Assembly: GCA_004835665.1 (NCBI GenBank) | Contig: RBKR01000001.1 | Coordinates: 1,736,001 to 1,800,000 of the forward strand | Reading direction: 5' to 3' | DNA length: 64,000 nt | Origin: Phoma sp. XZ068 | Taxonomy: Eukaryota > Ascomycota > Dothideomycetes > Pleosporales > Didymellaceae | Part shown: one piece after another, positions 1 through 11,071 of the stretch | How positions within the stretch are numbered: position 1 is the stretch's first letter | Layout: every line of letters starts with the position of its first letter | Translations under genes and position numbers: made by a program | The notes under the pieces: generated by a model | What the model saw: the letters and a program-made list of their open reading frames with translations, nothing else | What the model was told of the DNA's origin: nothing | The model's database searches: none

Positions 1-659
1 CCCTCGAGCGTCTGCGCTGTGTGGCGGACGGGTGTGTAACAATACTTTTACTTGCGTTGCGACTTACAAAACAACATTTCTTTGCCAACCTCTAGGGACT
101 ATGGATAGAGTGCATATGCGTCTGGTTATCAACCTGGCTAGTTAGCAAGGTGTTGGAGGAATTGAGCATCGAATGCTTCTCATAGTGTTACGAATTCAAC
201 TCCGCCATGACTATTTCTGATGAGCTGACTGTGATGAGGTGAAGAAGTTATGGATGACTATGCTGACAAGCCTTACACCGCATCTGCTAGCGTGTTACCC
301 CGGATTTACGTGCAGAACACCCACAATCCTCGGTGCTTCTCGACGACCATCGCATCAGCATTTTTGAACAGCGCGTTGACACGGCTGATAGGATTCGGCC
401 AAAGCCACACCAATCTGGTGACATGCTAAAGACGATCGCGCCGCCTCCTCCAATAAGTGGCGCTGCCGAGGTCCGCTTCCCCTCCTTCACGCGCACAGCG
501 AGTGGGAGACGACCGTCCCAGGCTCGGGGTCCCAAGACCTCCGCTTGAGGCGTCGGATCCGCAGACAGCTGTGCAGCTAGCAAAGCAGGTACCTTATAGC
601 TTCCAAGTACCCTAATCTCAGCTGTGTACTACTCTTCTCTCAATGATACTGTCGTAACA
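1..659. other. Intergenic, upstream of the SDR gene
   Basis: No supported gene. Short overlapping reading frames on both strands near 290-580 show no family features and look like chance. The last 100 bases presumably hold the SDR promoter and leader. A weak TATA-like cttatag lies near 592. Confidence 0.5.
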
Positions 660-1886
660 ATGTCCGTCGCCCTCCAACGCGTCTCAAACCTCATCTCCCT
701 CTCCGTCTCGCAGCTCGCCCTCAATCCCGCTCTCACTGCCACCCTCCTCTACATCCTCACAAAGGGCCCAGCGAGTCTACGCGACCGTCTAACAAGCCGC
801 GTCGCCGCGCTACGTGATCCCACCCGCCATGCGACCATTATCAAAACCCTAAAATGGCTACTCACCCTCGGCCTCGTCAAAACCGCCAACAAAACCCTCA
901 ACCACCTCGCCCTCAACAGCTACCGCCTGCGCCCCCAATCCTCACGCTGGACCTGGGACAAAGAAGTCGCCGTCGTAACCGGCGGCTGCAGCGGCATCGG
1001 CAGCCTAATCGTCCAAAAGTTGATCGCGCGCGGCATCACCGTCGCAATCCTCGACATCCAACCCCTTCCCCCCAACCTCCAAGCCGGTACCGTAACATCC
1101 TGGTCTCCCCGCGACGGCTCCACGCTGACCATCTGCCCGCTAGCCGCGCAAACCAGACTGTACACCTGCGACATTACAGATCCCGACGCGGTATTCGCTG
1201 CTGCCCAGCAGATTCGCGCTGAGCTGGGGAGTCCCAGCATTCTGGTTAATAATGCGGGGATCCTGGCTGCGCATGGCATTCTGCGCACTAAGCATGCGTA
1301 TTTGCGTAAGATTTTCGATGTTAATGTCTTGAGTAATTGGACGATGGTGCAGGCTTTCTTGCCGGATATGATTGCGGTGGATAAAGGGCATGTGGTGACG
1401 ATTGCGAGTACGGCGTCGTATGTGGGTGTTGCGGGGCTGGCGGATTATACGGCGAGTAAGGCGGCGGTGTTGAGTTTCCATGAAGGTGAGATATTGTTCT
1501 TTTTTTTTTCGTGTCGTTAGAGCCTGGTTGGTGGCTGGGTAAAGTTGGGTTTATTGACTTGTGCAGCGCTCAACCAAGAACTCCGCGTCGCGTACAATGC
1601 GCCCTCCATCCTCACGACGTCGATCCACCCCAACTGGGTGCGCACGCCGCTGCTCGGGCCCGTCGAAGCGGAGCTGAAGAAGCGCGGGGCTGTCATCATG
1701 GAGGCCGATGACGTGGCGAAGGCCGTGGTCGCGCAGGTGTTTAGCTGCCAGGGTGGGCAGGTGTTTGTGCCGCGCTCAGCATGGCAGAGCAGTTTGATCC
1801 GGGCGCTACCGAACTGGGTGCAGGAGGGTGTCAGGAGTGGAGTGAGCAAGACGATTAGGGAGAGTGTGCAAATTGGAGAGAAATAG
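660..1886 (+). CDS. Short-chain dehydrogenase/reductase, membrane-anchored RDH/17beta-HSD type
   Basis: Two exons, 660..1485 and 1567..1886, give 381 residues. The intron starts GTGAGA, ends GTGCAG and is phase 1; the join restores FHE-A-LNQELRV, typical of the helix after the active site. A hydrophobic N-terminus precedes the Rossmann motif TGGCSGIG (about residues 107-114). NNAG follows near 198, the catalytic Ser in IASTASY near 250, and YTASK near 263-267, so the full Ser-Tyr-Lys set is present. Family knowledge: such NAD(P)-dependent enzymes oxidise or reduce lipophilic alcohols and ketones (retinol, sterol or fatty-acid derived) at ER or lipid-droplet membranes. The exact substrate cannot be read. 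The start is the first ATG giving the hydrophobic N-terminus. The gene ends 51 bp from the convergent rad57. Confidence 0.88.
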
Positions 1887-1937
1887 CTCACTGGCGAGGA
1901 AGGTGTGGTTGGAACGAGCGTTGTTTTGAAGGGTTGC

Positions 1938-3277
1938 TTATTTCTTGACTACGGAGCGGATGCCCTGCTTTGTGATTTCAAACTCTAGTCCTTTTCCCTC
2001 GCTGGGCGGGGTCCATGGCGCGAATACAACCTTCACCCAGCGTCGCCACTTTGAGACGTGTGTCTCCTCTGGCTCGTTCCATTGGTCCTCGCCATTCACT
2101 GTGACGACAAGCGGTCCTCTGCTGGCAAATACAGGCTTCTTGATCAGAGCGATGCGGCATGCTAGCTGGTTCGTCCAGACCAGACCCAACGATGGCGTCT
2201 TCAACGTGTGAGGGGCGGCGTGCGGCATGTCGCCCCAGCCGGTAAACCAGCGTTGTTGGTGGTCAAGGGCGAGGGGGTCGGGCGATAATAGAACGCTGTT
2301 GTCAAACTGCGATGCGGTGGACAGGGCTGGATTCGAGGGCTGGGGCGTGTTGTCGCGGGTGCCTTGACTATTGGCAGACGCGTTTCGCGAGACAGCGTTC
2401 GAATTCGGCGCTGACGGCGGCTTCGTGAAGCGGTCGGCGACCTGGTTGGCGACGACAACTGCAATGCCCTCCGTCCGTGCTAGCTCTCGAAGCAGTGCGC
2501 CCAGCTGCACCAGCTGGGTACCACGCTTGGCCATGGAAGCGGCGCCATTGCCTCCTTTCTTCTCGAACTCGGCGCGGTAGTTGGCAGCAACAGAGTCCAA
2601 GATGACGAGGCCGACGTTGTGCTTCTTGATGGCGACTGGCAGCTGGTAGCGGAGGATGTGCTCCTGCGACTCGAGGTCCGGGGTCTGGATGGCCAGGACC
2701 TTGGCCAGCGAGGGTCGTTCGTCTTGCGGGACTCTTTCGAGCGCGGGGTGGGAAGAGAGCAGCTGCGCAAGACGGGTGGTGGAGAGGACAGCCTCGGTGG
2801 AGATGTAGACGGCCGTCTTGGAGAGGCCGAGGGGTGCTGGTAGTTGTACTGCGAGCAGGAGGGTGAGCAGCAGCTGTGTCTTGCCGGCGCCACTGTGTGG
2901 GTTAGCTGGCTGCTATGGAAGTGCTGCTACAGACAGGACTACCTCTCGCCGGTGACCTCAACAAGGTAGCCAGGCGGTATGCCGCCACCTAGCGCAGCAT
3001 CGAGCCCGTCGTCCAACGTGCTTATGCACCTCCACGAGTCTGTGGAGAAGGCACTCACAGCTGGCTCGCCCAGGCCGAGCTGCTGGTGCAGGGCAGGCAC
3101 GACGGCATCGACGAGCTTCCTCAGCTCGCCGGCGGGCAGCTGGGCGCGCCTCGCGACATCCTGGGCGTCGAGGGTGAGCAGGTCGTTTGTGGTGACGCGG
3201 GCGCGGTCGAGCGACGGCAACAGGTGCGTGAAGGGCCTCGTCTCAAAGTCGGGCAGCACCTGCAGCAGGTCCGTCAT
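1938..3277 (-). CDS. rad57: Rad57-type RecA/Rad51 paralogue
   Basis: Complement of 2943..3277 joined to 1938..2892, 429 residues. The 50 nt intron falls inside the Walker A sequence; splicing gives GESGAGKT (residues 110-117), which supports the join. A Rad51-type N-terminal helical domain contains LLTLDAQDVARRAQLP. Walker B lies in VGLVILDS (about 202-209). A long polar insert follows, then a C-terminus with RIALIKKP and a basic tail. Family knowledge: Rad57 forms a heterodimer with Rad55 and stabilises Rad51 filaments in homologous recombination. The start at 3277 (MTDLLQVLPDF) matches the usual N-terminus; an in-frame upstream ATG at 3364 would add 29 unconserved residues. XRCC3 is the animal counterpart. 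Confidence 0.9.
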
Positions 3278-4490
3278 GGGCTGCTGGCGGCGGTGCTCAT
3301 GGGCGCGGCTCTGCGCAATGGGCTCTCGTCGCGACTTGCTAACGGCCGCGGCTGTAACTCTCAACCAGCTCGGCCCCAGAAATTGCTCGCGGCGCGTCGT
3401 GCAAGGTCGCGTCGAGCTGCCCCACTACGCCCAGCCCGCCGCTCGTGCTCCGTTCCCCCAGCGCACGTGACGGCCAACGTCAGAGCACACCCCGCGGCGA
3501 ACGCTGGGCTCTGCGCTCCCCGCTTCTCCAGGCGGCCTGGCGAGCTGCCCGTAGAGCTGCAGCCACTCAGCGCATCCCTGTTTACACGGCGCTGTCCAGT
3601 GACGAGCACTTGCGTCTCGTGAGCCATGGCCGCACGACGCTCTCGAGATCACGCAGAGTCGCCTCCACGGCTGCTGTCTGAGTCTCCAGCCATGTCCATG
3701 CCGCTTATGCTCTTCCCTTAGCGGTCCAAGATTTGTGATGCCCCGATTAGCCGGCAGACCCAGGCCCACGCTGGTGACGCTGCCTCGTTTCTAAACGCTC
3801 ATCCCACCACCGACTTCCACTCGTCCGTGTGCCCTGCTGGTAATCACACCAACACCTCGGGGCAGCCTTATGCGAGCTCCGTATCCTCCTGGCCGAGATT
3901 GTCAATTCTACTGCGCTTTTACCGCCAGACCACTGCATTTCCGCCCGTTTATCCTTGTCGTTCGTGTTCTTGGAAGGCGTCACAATACCCCGGCAGCGTA
4001 GTAAGTACACACAAAAGCACCACATTAACCACAGCAATCTCGGTTCTATTTACCATCCTTCCATTCCGGCGCTTTCGTCCACCTGCAGCTCATTTAGAGC
4101 TCCACGCTACCGCGTAAGTCACTTCTCCTTGCATCGCCCTTTTGTACCCTTAGCTCGTCGGGTCATTCACCACCATGCGGGTCATTTTCCGTGTCAGCGG
4201 CCGGCTACATGAAAGCTTCTTGGTTCACCTTAGCTGTAACGAAACACCCGCCCGTGGACTTCACATGTTTGGTTCACACGCGGCTCCACTCACCCCAGCT
4301 TGTCCCCATTCGTCCATGTCTTATAAGAACCTCCCACTCCCACACCTTGTGCTCCCCACTTCCAGATAGTCTGTGTCCTCATGCCGGCCTACTGTCTTCA
4401 GGATTGTCACTACTTCTACCGTAGTGCCCTACGGCTGCTCAACATCAGCACCAGCATCTCTCCCCTCTACGCTTGACTGACGAACCCACC
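3278..4490. other. Divergent promoter region between rad57 and the carnitine acetyltransferase
   Basis: About 1.2 kb between two start codons on opposite strands. No coding region is supported. The part before 4491 is pyrimidine-rich with several short upstream ATG frames (for example at 4175 and 4191) and GTAAGT sites near 4001 and 4110, so the acetyltransferase leader may be long, carry upstream ORFs or be spliced. I could not settle which. Confidence 0.45.
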
Positions 4491-7396
4491 ATGGCAGCTC
4501 GTACTTTTACACAACCCTCTTCCCTAAACGAATCCCTGGCCACCGTCACCATGTCCACCACAAAAGAGAACGGCCCAGCCCGCTCTATGGAAGCTGCCAA
4601 AGACGCTCAGCAAGCCTTCTCATCCGAAGCCAAAGCACCCTTGGCCAACTCGACAAATCCAAACTCGAAGCCGGGCATCACGTTTGCTTCTCAGGACACC
4701 CTTCCCAAGCTGCCCATCCCAGATCTGGACTCTTCATGCAAGAAGTATCTGGCGGCCCTAAAGCCTTTACAAAATCCCAAAGAGCACAACGACAGTCAGC
4801 ATGCGGTAGAAGATTTCCTCAAATCAGACGGAGCTGCCCTGCAAGACAAGCTCAAGAAATACGCCAGCGGAAAAACAAATTACATCGAGCAGTTTTGTAA
4901 GCCACTCCCGTATATACAACGTGCACAAACATCTCATCAAATATGTTGTTGTAATTGGCTAGTTTCTGACGGCTCGATAGGGTACGACTCGTATCTAAAC
5001 TTCGATAACCCCGTGGTGTTGAACCTCAACCCCTTCTTCCTTCTCGAAGATGACCCGACCCCGGCTCGCAACAACCAGGTCACCCGTGCGGCCTCTTTGG
5101 TCGTCTCGGCACTAGCATTTGTGCGGGCAGTACGACTGGAAGAGCTACCGCCTGACACGATCCGTGGCCAACCGCTTTGCATGTACCAGTACTCGAGGTT
5201 GTTTGGAACTGCAAGGATTCCAACAGACAATGGGTGTCAAATCGGACAAGACCCAACTTCAAAACATATCGTCGTCATGTGTCACGGCCAGTTCTACTGG
5301 TTCGATGTCCTCGACGACAACAACGACCTCATCATGACCGAGAAGGACATTACTTTAAACCTAAAGTCCATCGTTGAAGACGCACAAGAAGTCCCCATTC
5401 AAGACGCTGCAAAGGGAGCACTAGGCGTGCTGAGCACAGAAAACCGAAAGGTGTGGTCTGGCCTGCGAGACGTATTGCACCGAGAGGAAGGCTCGAACAA
5501 CTCGGACAGCCTGAACATTGTCGATTCTGCTCTTTTCATCTTGTGCCTGGATTACACAGAGCCACAGAGTGGCGCAGACCTATGCATGAACATGCTCTGC
5601 GGTACCAGCAAGGTTGAGAAAGGCGTCCAGGTGGGCACTTGCACGAACCGCTGGTACGACAAAATGCAGATCATTGTGTGCAAGAACGGGAGTGCAGGTA
5701 TCAACTTCGAGCACACCGGCGTTGATGGCCACACTGTCCTGCGCTTTGCATCCGACGTGTACACAGATACCATCCTACGATTCGCAAGAACAATCAACGG
5801 CAGTGCACCAAGCTTGTGGGCGACCCAGAGTCCTGATCCTGCCAAGCGTGACCCAGATAGCTTCGGTGACGTTCAGACAACGCCTCACAAGCTAGAGTGG
5901 GACATGGTGCCGGAGCTCAGCACTGCACTTCGATTTGCCGAGACTCGTCTTGCAGACCTCATCCAGCAGAACGAGTTCGCAACGCTGGAATCCCCCCATT
6001 ACGGCAAGAACTTTATGACATCCATGGGTTTCTCGCCAGATGCGTTTGTCCAGATGGCCTTCCAGGCAGCTTACTACGGCCTCTACGGCAGGATAGAGTG
6101 CGTGTACGAGCCAGCTATGACCAAGATGTTCTACCACGGACGAACAGAAGCTATTCGTTCCGTCACAGACGAATCAGTAGACTTCCTCAAGACCTTCTGG
6201 GGCGAAAACCCCGCTGCAACCAAGATCGACGCACTCCGCAAGGCATGCCAGAAGCACACCGAAAACACAAAGGTCTGCGCCAAAGCCCAGGGACCAGACC
6301 GCCATCTCTACGCCCTGTACTGTATCTGGCAACGCGCCATCGACGAAGACGGTGCCGAAGCAGCAAGCAGCGACGGCTGGGACTCGACACGCCCTTCAAG
6401 TCCGGACGGCCCTACCTCCCCCAACCGCAACTCAGTCATGTCCGAGAATGGCAGCATTTCCAGCTCGCCACCTGCGCCACTACAACATTCGATGCCCGCA
6501 CTCTTCGCAGACTCCGGCTGGGATAAGATCAACACCACGATCCTCTCGACATCCAACTGCGGCAATCCGTCACTTCGCCAGTTTGGCTTTGGCCCAACAT
6601 CCGCTGATGGCTTCGGTATCGGATACATCATCAAAGACGGATCGATCTCTATCTGCGCGTCGTCCAAGCACCGCCAGACATCGCGTTACATTGAAGCACT
6701 CGAGTCGTACTTCCTCGAAGTGCGAAAACTGCTCCGCCAAATCAAGCGCCGTGGCACCAGCGGCGACAAAACCTCATCACGCGCGCGCGAAGCAGAAGCA
6801 AGACCAACAGCAAACCGCTTCAAGAGCCGCGGACGCAACATCCTCCTCGAGGCCGGCAAGGGCCAAACGCCGTCGGAGAGCGTAGCCGACGAAGACGACG
6901 ACGACGGGCTCGGCGGATGTAGGACTCCCCTTCCTCCCTCTCCTCCTCCTCTTTACCTGGACGATGTGTCGACTCCCAGCACACCGTCGACCTCTCTGCC
7001 ACCCACACCCCCGCACTCACCCCCTTTCAAGCCCCTGACTGCTGTTTTTGTCAGCTCGCCGCGTCCAAACACGGGCACAGTGATCAAAACAAGGGCCGGT
7101 CGTACCCCCAGCACGGCAGCAAAGAAGCCCATGTTCTACGCTTCTTGATCATATCATTTTCATATACTTTCTTCTCTCTTCGTTTCTTCTTTTTCTGCCC
7201 ACAGCGTAGCATCGCATAGCACTTGTTTTCCTCTCCATTTCGCCGCTGATTTCTTTCCTCAGATGGTTTCTTCGACGCCGGCATGTTGCGCCAGGCGCTC
7301 AACGCCAACCGCCAGAACACGGCTGCCGAGCCGGCAGTCGACCGCGATGTCGTGCGGCGGAACGTAGGGAGGAGGTTGAGGTTGTCCGAGTACTGA
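4491..7396 (+). CDS. Carnitine O-acetyltransferase, cytosolic type
   Basis: Proposed exons 4491..4896, 4981..6918 and 7263..7396, 825 residues. Intron 1 is 84 nt, a multiple of three, so unspliced RNA also stays open; splicing restores IEQFWYDSYLNFDNPVVLN, typical of the family. The choline/carnitine acyltransferase N-terminal signature is LPKLPIPDLDSSCKKYL. The catalytic His lies in FEHTGVDGH (about residue 380). The carnitine/CoA site GFGIGYIIKDGSISICASSK is near the C-terminus. There is no N-terminal presequence and no clear C-terminal peroxisome signal. It moves acetyl groups between CoA and carnitine; cytosolic forms (FacC, Yat1/Yat2 type) are needed for growth on acetate or fatty acids. 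Intron 2 (344 nt, phase 1) is inferred because exon 3 adds GFFDAGML and a basic tail; without it the frame ends at 7148. Confidence 0.87.
6919..7262 (+). other. Candidate retained intron giving an alternative C-terminus
   Basis: The donor is GTAGGA after codon TAT position 1 and the acceptor is TTTCCTCAG. If kept in the mRNA, reading continues for 76 residues to a TGA at 7146-7148 and gives a Pro/Ser/Thr-rich tail (PPSPPPLYLDD, PTPPHSPPF). If removed, the protein ends in RLRLSEY at 7396. The length is far above the 45-85 nt typical of this window. Confidence 0.55.
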
Positions 7397-7581
7397 GCAT
7401 TAGGGAGTCAGTACTGTTACTAGGAGGGTGGAGCGCTGGTATGATAAGATGGAGATAGCATGTTCATAGACTCGCATAAGAATGTAAATCTAGTATATAT
7501 CACAGAAGTGCATCACCTCGTTTTCTCTCTCAACCATCTCGCCCCCACAACAAACAAACCCCTTATCCAAAGAAAAAACCC

Positions 7582-8769
7582 TCACACCTCTCGCCGCCCA
7601 ACCCTCACCCTCTGCGCCCTCGCTACCCTCGCCGTCCTCGCAACATCCACACCTCCATCTTCCACCTCGACCGAAAAAAACGACCGCGCATCTCCATCCC
7701 ATTTATCATCCTCAACGTCCCTGCTAGACATCAAGTCCGCCTCGGAGCCAGACTCATCGTCCGAAAAACACGAATGCAAGACCGACGCTTTCCTGGTGTG
7801 CTTCCGCAGTGGTGTAGGTGCGGGCTGGCCGGCGCTGGAGTGCGGGATGCGTAGGGGTGTTTGGCTGCGGTGGCGGGGGGAGCGAAGGGGAGTGGTATTT
7901 ACTTCTCTGTCTTGGGGATGACTGCACTGCGATGATTTTCTCGAGTGAGGAGAGGGAGAGGGAGAAGGAGAAGGAGATGGCGAGGGGGTGTGAGTGTGAG
8001 TGTGAGAGTGGGGAGGAGAGGGATGAAGGAGGGTAGATTGTTTCCTCCCTCTTCCCGTATCCAAGACCACTGTATCCATTGTCTTACTGTTTGCTTGGAG
8101 ATCTCCCCGCGAGCACGTCGGTGCTGGTGTAGTCACCGGCGGCGGCGAAGGATGTAACAGCGTGCTCTTCTTCCGCGGCGCAACCTCAGTCCTAGCGTGA
8201 AGACAAGGAGAAGGCGACGGCGACGGCGACGCCCGCCTTATAACAGGCGCCATCGACCGCTGCAACTCCGTTACGCCCTCCCGCCTCTCCTTCTCTACCA
8301 TCTTCCGCGCATAGACACGCGATGTGTACCACCGGTGCTTCACGGGCTTGTCCTCGCAAATCAGTGTGAAGGTGTGCTTGAGATTCGGTTTCCACTCGTG
8401 CGAGTTATCAGGTTTTGCCGTTCCTGATCCACTAACAGTCGCGTGACGGAGGATAGGAACTTTCTCAGCGGCGCGGTCATTATCCTCGCTCTGGTACTCG
8501 TAGCTGTGCATGCGCCAGTGGCCCTTGCCGTCTTTTTGTAGCCGTCGCTTGTTTGTGCGGGGCACGCTTGATTTGGGACTGAGTGGGCTGTCTTCGTCGG
8601 GGGAGACGGAGCTGCAGTACCCGGAGTCGTTTGCTGAGTCGGGGCTTGATGTTCGTGATCCAGAGCGCGAGTTGTAGCGCATCTTGGACGTGGGGAAGTT
8701 GAAGGGGTCGTCGAGGCCGGCGAAGACGGGGGCGGTCTTCTTGGGTGTTGAGGTGAAGAATGAAGGCAT
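7582..8769 (-). CDS. Ser/Pro-rich low-complexity protein of unknown function
   Basis: Single uninterrupted frame of 395 residues; I do not recognise a family. The N-terminal half looks like real coding sequence: MPSFFTSTPKKTAPVFAGLD, a serine-rich stretch with many SP pairs (possible proline-directed kinase sites), then WKPNLKHTFTLICEDKPVKH and VYARKMVEKERREG, which may be a short conserved core. The second half is low complexity: SPSPSPSP tracts, an HTHTHT run and two copies of a STLLHPSPP unit. These are encoded by GA-, GTGTGA- and GGCGAC-type microsatellites on the plus strand between about 7940 and 8230. It ends in an acidic stretch and a basic tail. It is convergent with the carnitine acetyltransferase, whose spliced stop is 185 bp away. 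The 3' half may be shortened by unrecognised introns. Confidence 0.6.
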   Translation of the reverse strand: MPSFFTSTPKKTAPVFAGLDDPFNFPTSKMRYNSRSGSRTSSPDSANDSGYCSSVSPDEDSPLSPKSSVPRTNKRRLQKDGKGHWRMHSYEYQSEDNDRAAEKVPILRHATVSGSGTAKPDNSHEWKPNLKHTFTLICEDKPVKHRWYTSRVYARKMVEKERREGVTELQRSMAPVIRRASPSPSPSPCLHARTEVAPRKKSTLLHPSPPPVTTPAPTCSRGDLQANSKTMDTVVLDTGRGRKQSTLLHPSPPHSHTHTHTPSPSPSPSPSPSPHSRKSSQCSHPQDREVNTTPLRSPRHRSQTPLRIPHSSAGQPAPTPLRKHTRKASVLHSCFSDDESGSEADLMSSRDVEDDKWDGDARSFFSVEVEDGGVDVARTARVARAQRVRVGRREV

Positions 8770-9358
8770 TGTGAGGTTGGCAGAGAGTGTAAGGTAATTA
8801 ATACAGCGGAAACGAATAGCTGGTACAGTGTGATAGAGCTCAGAAGGAGTTGTTGATTATTAGTTTCGTTCGTTTGCACTGGTAAGTGTCGTACGTATGT
8901 AATCCAACCTATTTGGAGACTGTGATTGTGAGCTCTGGTGAATGAGTGCGAACGAAGGAGCGTGAACAAGATGCAGATGTCATACAATCTCGCATTTCGT
9001 GCATCGATCCTACTTATTCTGCCTCTGCCAAACTCTTCAACCCCGATTGCGACCCACCGATCTGCAATGCCGGCGCTTCTGGACAGCCTTGCATGTTTGC
9101 TGCAGGTACGCAGATTGCCGCGTCTAGTAATATCCGGGAATGTCAACTTCCTCGTGTTGTGGTTGGGGGTGGCTCATCGGAGTTGGATGATGCCCGGGGA
9201 CTAACGTTTGGCAGGCCCGAAACCCGAGGCCCCTTTGTGGATATCATGAACACCGAAATCGACCAAATTCTTGCGAGGTGCTGACTGGTCGCTTCTTGTT
9301 GCTCATTACTCCAGATTTATGCGTGTCGTGTCTTGTGCTCGGTAGATATGCGGCGCAC
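8770..9358. other. Intergenic, promoter of the Ser/Pro-rich gene
   Basis: No coding region is supported. It lies between the start of the gene at 8769 and the stop of RNase H2A at 9359, both on the minus strand, so it should contain the promoter and leader of the former and the 3' UTR of the latter. Confidence 0.5.
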
Positions 9359-10442
9359 TCAAAACGCTTCCATCTCCACCGTCACCCTCTTGCCAAACCA
9401 CTCTACCAGTTCATCCCCTTTCCTCTCCCCTCCTGTGAAGAAATCGGTCATGCGCATATCATCCCCATCTTCTTCGACCGGCCACTCGACACTGAGGCCC
9501 GCCTTCTTCCCCTCAAGCAGCTCTTTCGCGGTGCCCCAAGAGAATCGACACTCATTCCCCCAACCAAACACAGGGTCCATATTTGCTTTCAACCACGAGC
9601 TTGTTCGAGCATCGCTCGGGTATCCCGATCCCCATGCAATTTTGACGTCTCCTGCGTTTTGGGCCTGAGCGGCGGCTTCGGTGGGGGTGCAGTACGGCTC
9701 GTAGCACACATCGAGCGCGGCATCTCTCGTGACTTTTGCGCAGACGGACGCCGCACTGACGGCGGGGTATAGGCTGTCTGCTTTCTTCGCCACGGTGATT
9801 GAGATGGTCGGCCATATGCGCTCGAGTTTCCTCTGGTAGGTTTCCGGCTTGCCGATTGTATCAATATAGATCTCCTTGACGTTCACGCCGCGTGCAAGTA
9901 CGCCCTTGATGAGGTCAATGGTCGCATCCATGGCCTGCGCGTTGAGGTTGTATTGGTGGGGCGCGAGCATGTGAGCGGAGATGTCTTGTGCAGAGAGCGA
10001 GCGGGTCGCCCAGCCGCCGGCAGCATGTAGGTCGGTGCCTGGCGTGCAGAGGGTGCGCATGAGATTCGAACGAACCTCGGGCGTGAGGACCTTGGAATCG
10101 TCGAAGTGATGCGTCTCGGCGAGAAGAGAGTGGTGGATCGGGAGGGGCAGATAGAAGAGTGCATACACCATTGGGCCTGCGGTGGGTGAGTTTGATGCGA
10201 AGGGTGCGGGTGTGTAATGGCCTACCTAATACCGGGCCCCGTCCAGCTTCATCAACACCAAGAACGCACTCGGTAGACATGTCGTCGGCGATCTGCTGTG
10301 GTATGGGCGAGAAATGCGAGTAGGACTTGCCCGCAAGCACCTCGCTCTTGTAGATGGACGGTGCGACGAAGACATTCTCTGGTGGTGTCTCCTGCTCGAT
10401 AGCTTGCGTGCCCATCTCCACATCTTCTATTGTGTCGGCCAT
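9359..10442 (-). CDS. rnh201: Ribonuclease H2 subunit A (catalytic)
   Basis: Complement of 10226..10442 joined to 9359..10176, 344 residues. The 49 nt phase 1 intron (donor GTAGGC, acceptor CCGCAG) sits just after the first active-site motif, and the join gives VDEAGRGPVLGPMVYALFYL. Asp64 and Glu65 lie in that DEAGRGP motif. Further family blocks are EIYIDTIGKPETYQ and KKADSLYPAVSAASVCAKVTRD, which supply the remaining acidic metal ligands and substrate contacts, and SGYPSDARTSSWL. Family knowledge: RNase HII-type enzymes cut RNA of RNA:DNA hybrids and start removal of single ribonucleotides from DNA, in complex with Rnh202 and Rnh203 in the nucleus. Start MADTIEDVEMG is the only upstream in-frame ATG giving a sensible N-terminus. 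Confidence 0.93.
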
Positions 10443-11071
10443 TTTGTTTCTTTGGTTGCTTGGCTACGTCGTTTGTTAAACTCAATGTCTAAGGTACTCG
10501 GAGTAGACGCGACGCGTGCTGAAGGCGACGCGACGGCCCCACAAATAGATTCGAAGAGCCCCACACCTCATCATCAGCTTCAATTCAACGAGAGGAAAGC
10601 AACTAAAACCAAAGACAATCTTATCATTATCATCCTACGTGCTCAATTATGCTATGCACATGCAGACTGTTTCCGATGAAGGCAGCTTGACCGCTCTTCA
10701 GATGCACCCATAGAACTATCCCACCATCCCGCCCATACTGCACAGGTTGTTCGCTAACGCCGTACGAGACGATGGGCATTCCAGCACCATCAAACCCTTG
10801 ACGCCGACTTCCCAACCTTGGCATTGCCGATCATGGGCGAGAATGCCTATCCATGCTATCTACCTATACATATCCGTGCGCTCGCCATGTGATGAATTAT
10901 TGGTGGATGCAGACTCCGTACGCCAAACTAAAGGGCCTTGAAATTGCAAAAGCGTGCGTGGAGTGAGCCAAGTATCCGACCATGGGCTATCAGGCATAGA
11001 GATGTATAGTCCAGGCATTTCAGCACAAGACTGACACCCTAACCAATATAGTCCGTGTCAAACGCTATCTC
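10443..11071. other. Intergenic between the EDC4-like gene end and rnh201 start
   Basis: No coding region is supported. It should hold the 3' UTR of the EDC4-like gene and the promoter of rnh201, both on the minus strand. Confidence 0.5.

Noticed and set aside
3048..3066. Extra intron in rad57 (GTGAGT..CACAG on the minus strand)
   Set aside because: It would be 19 nt, too short to splice, and would break the frame.
4473..4490. Upstream in-frame extension of the carnitine acetyltransferase
   Set aside because: It would start with TTG; the first ATG is at 4491.
7460..7921. Plus-strand 153-codon frame opposite the Ser/Pro-rich gene
   Set aside because: It is the complement of low-complexity coding sequence; the minus-strand frame is far longer.
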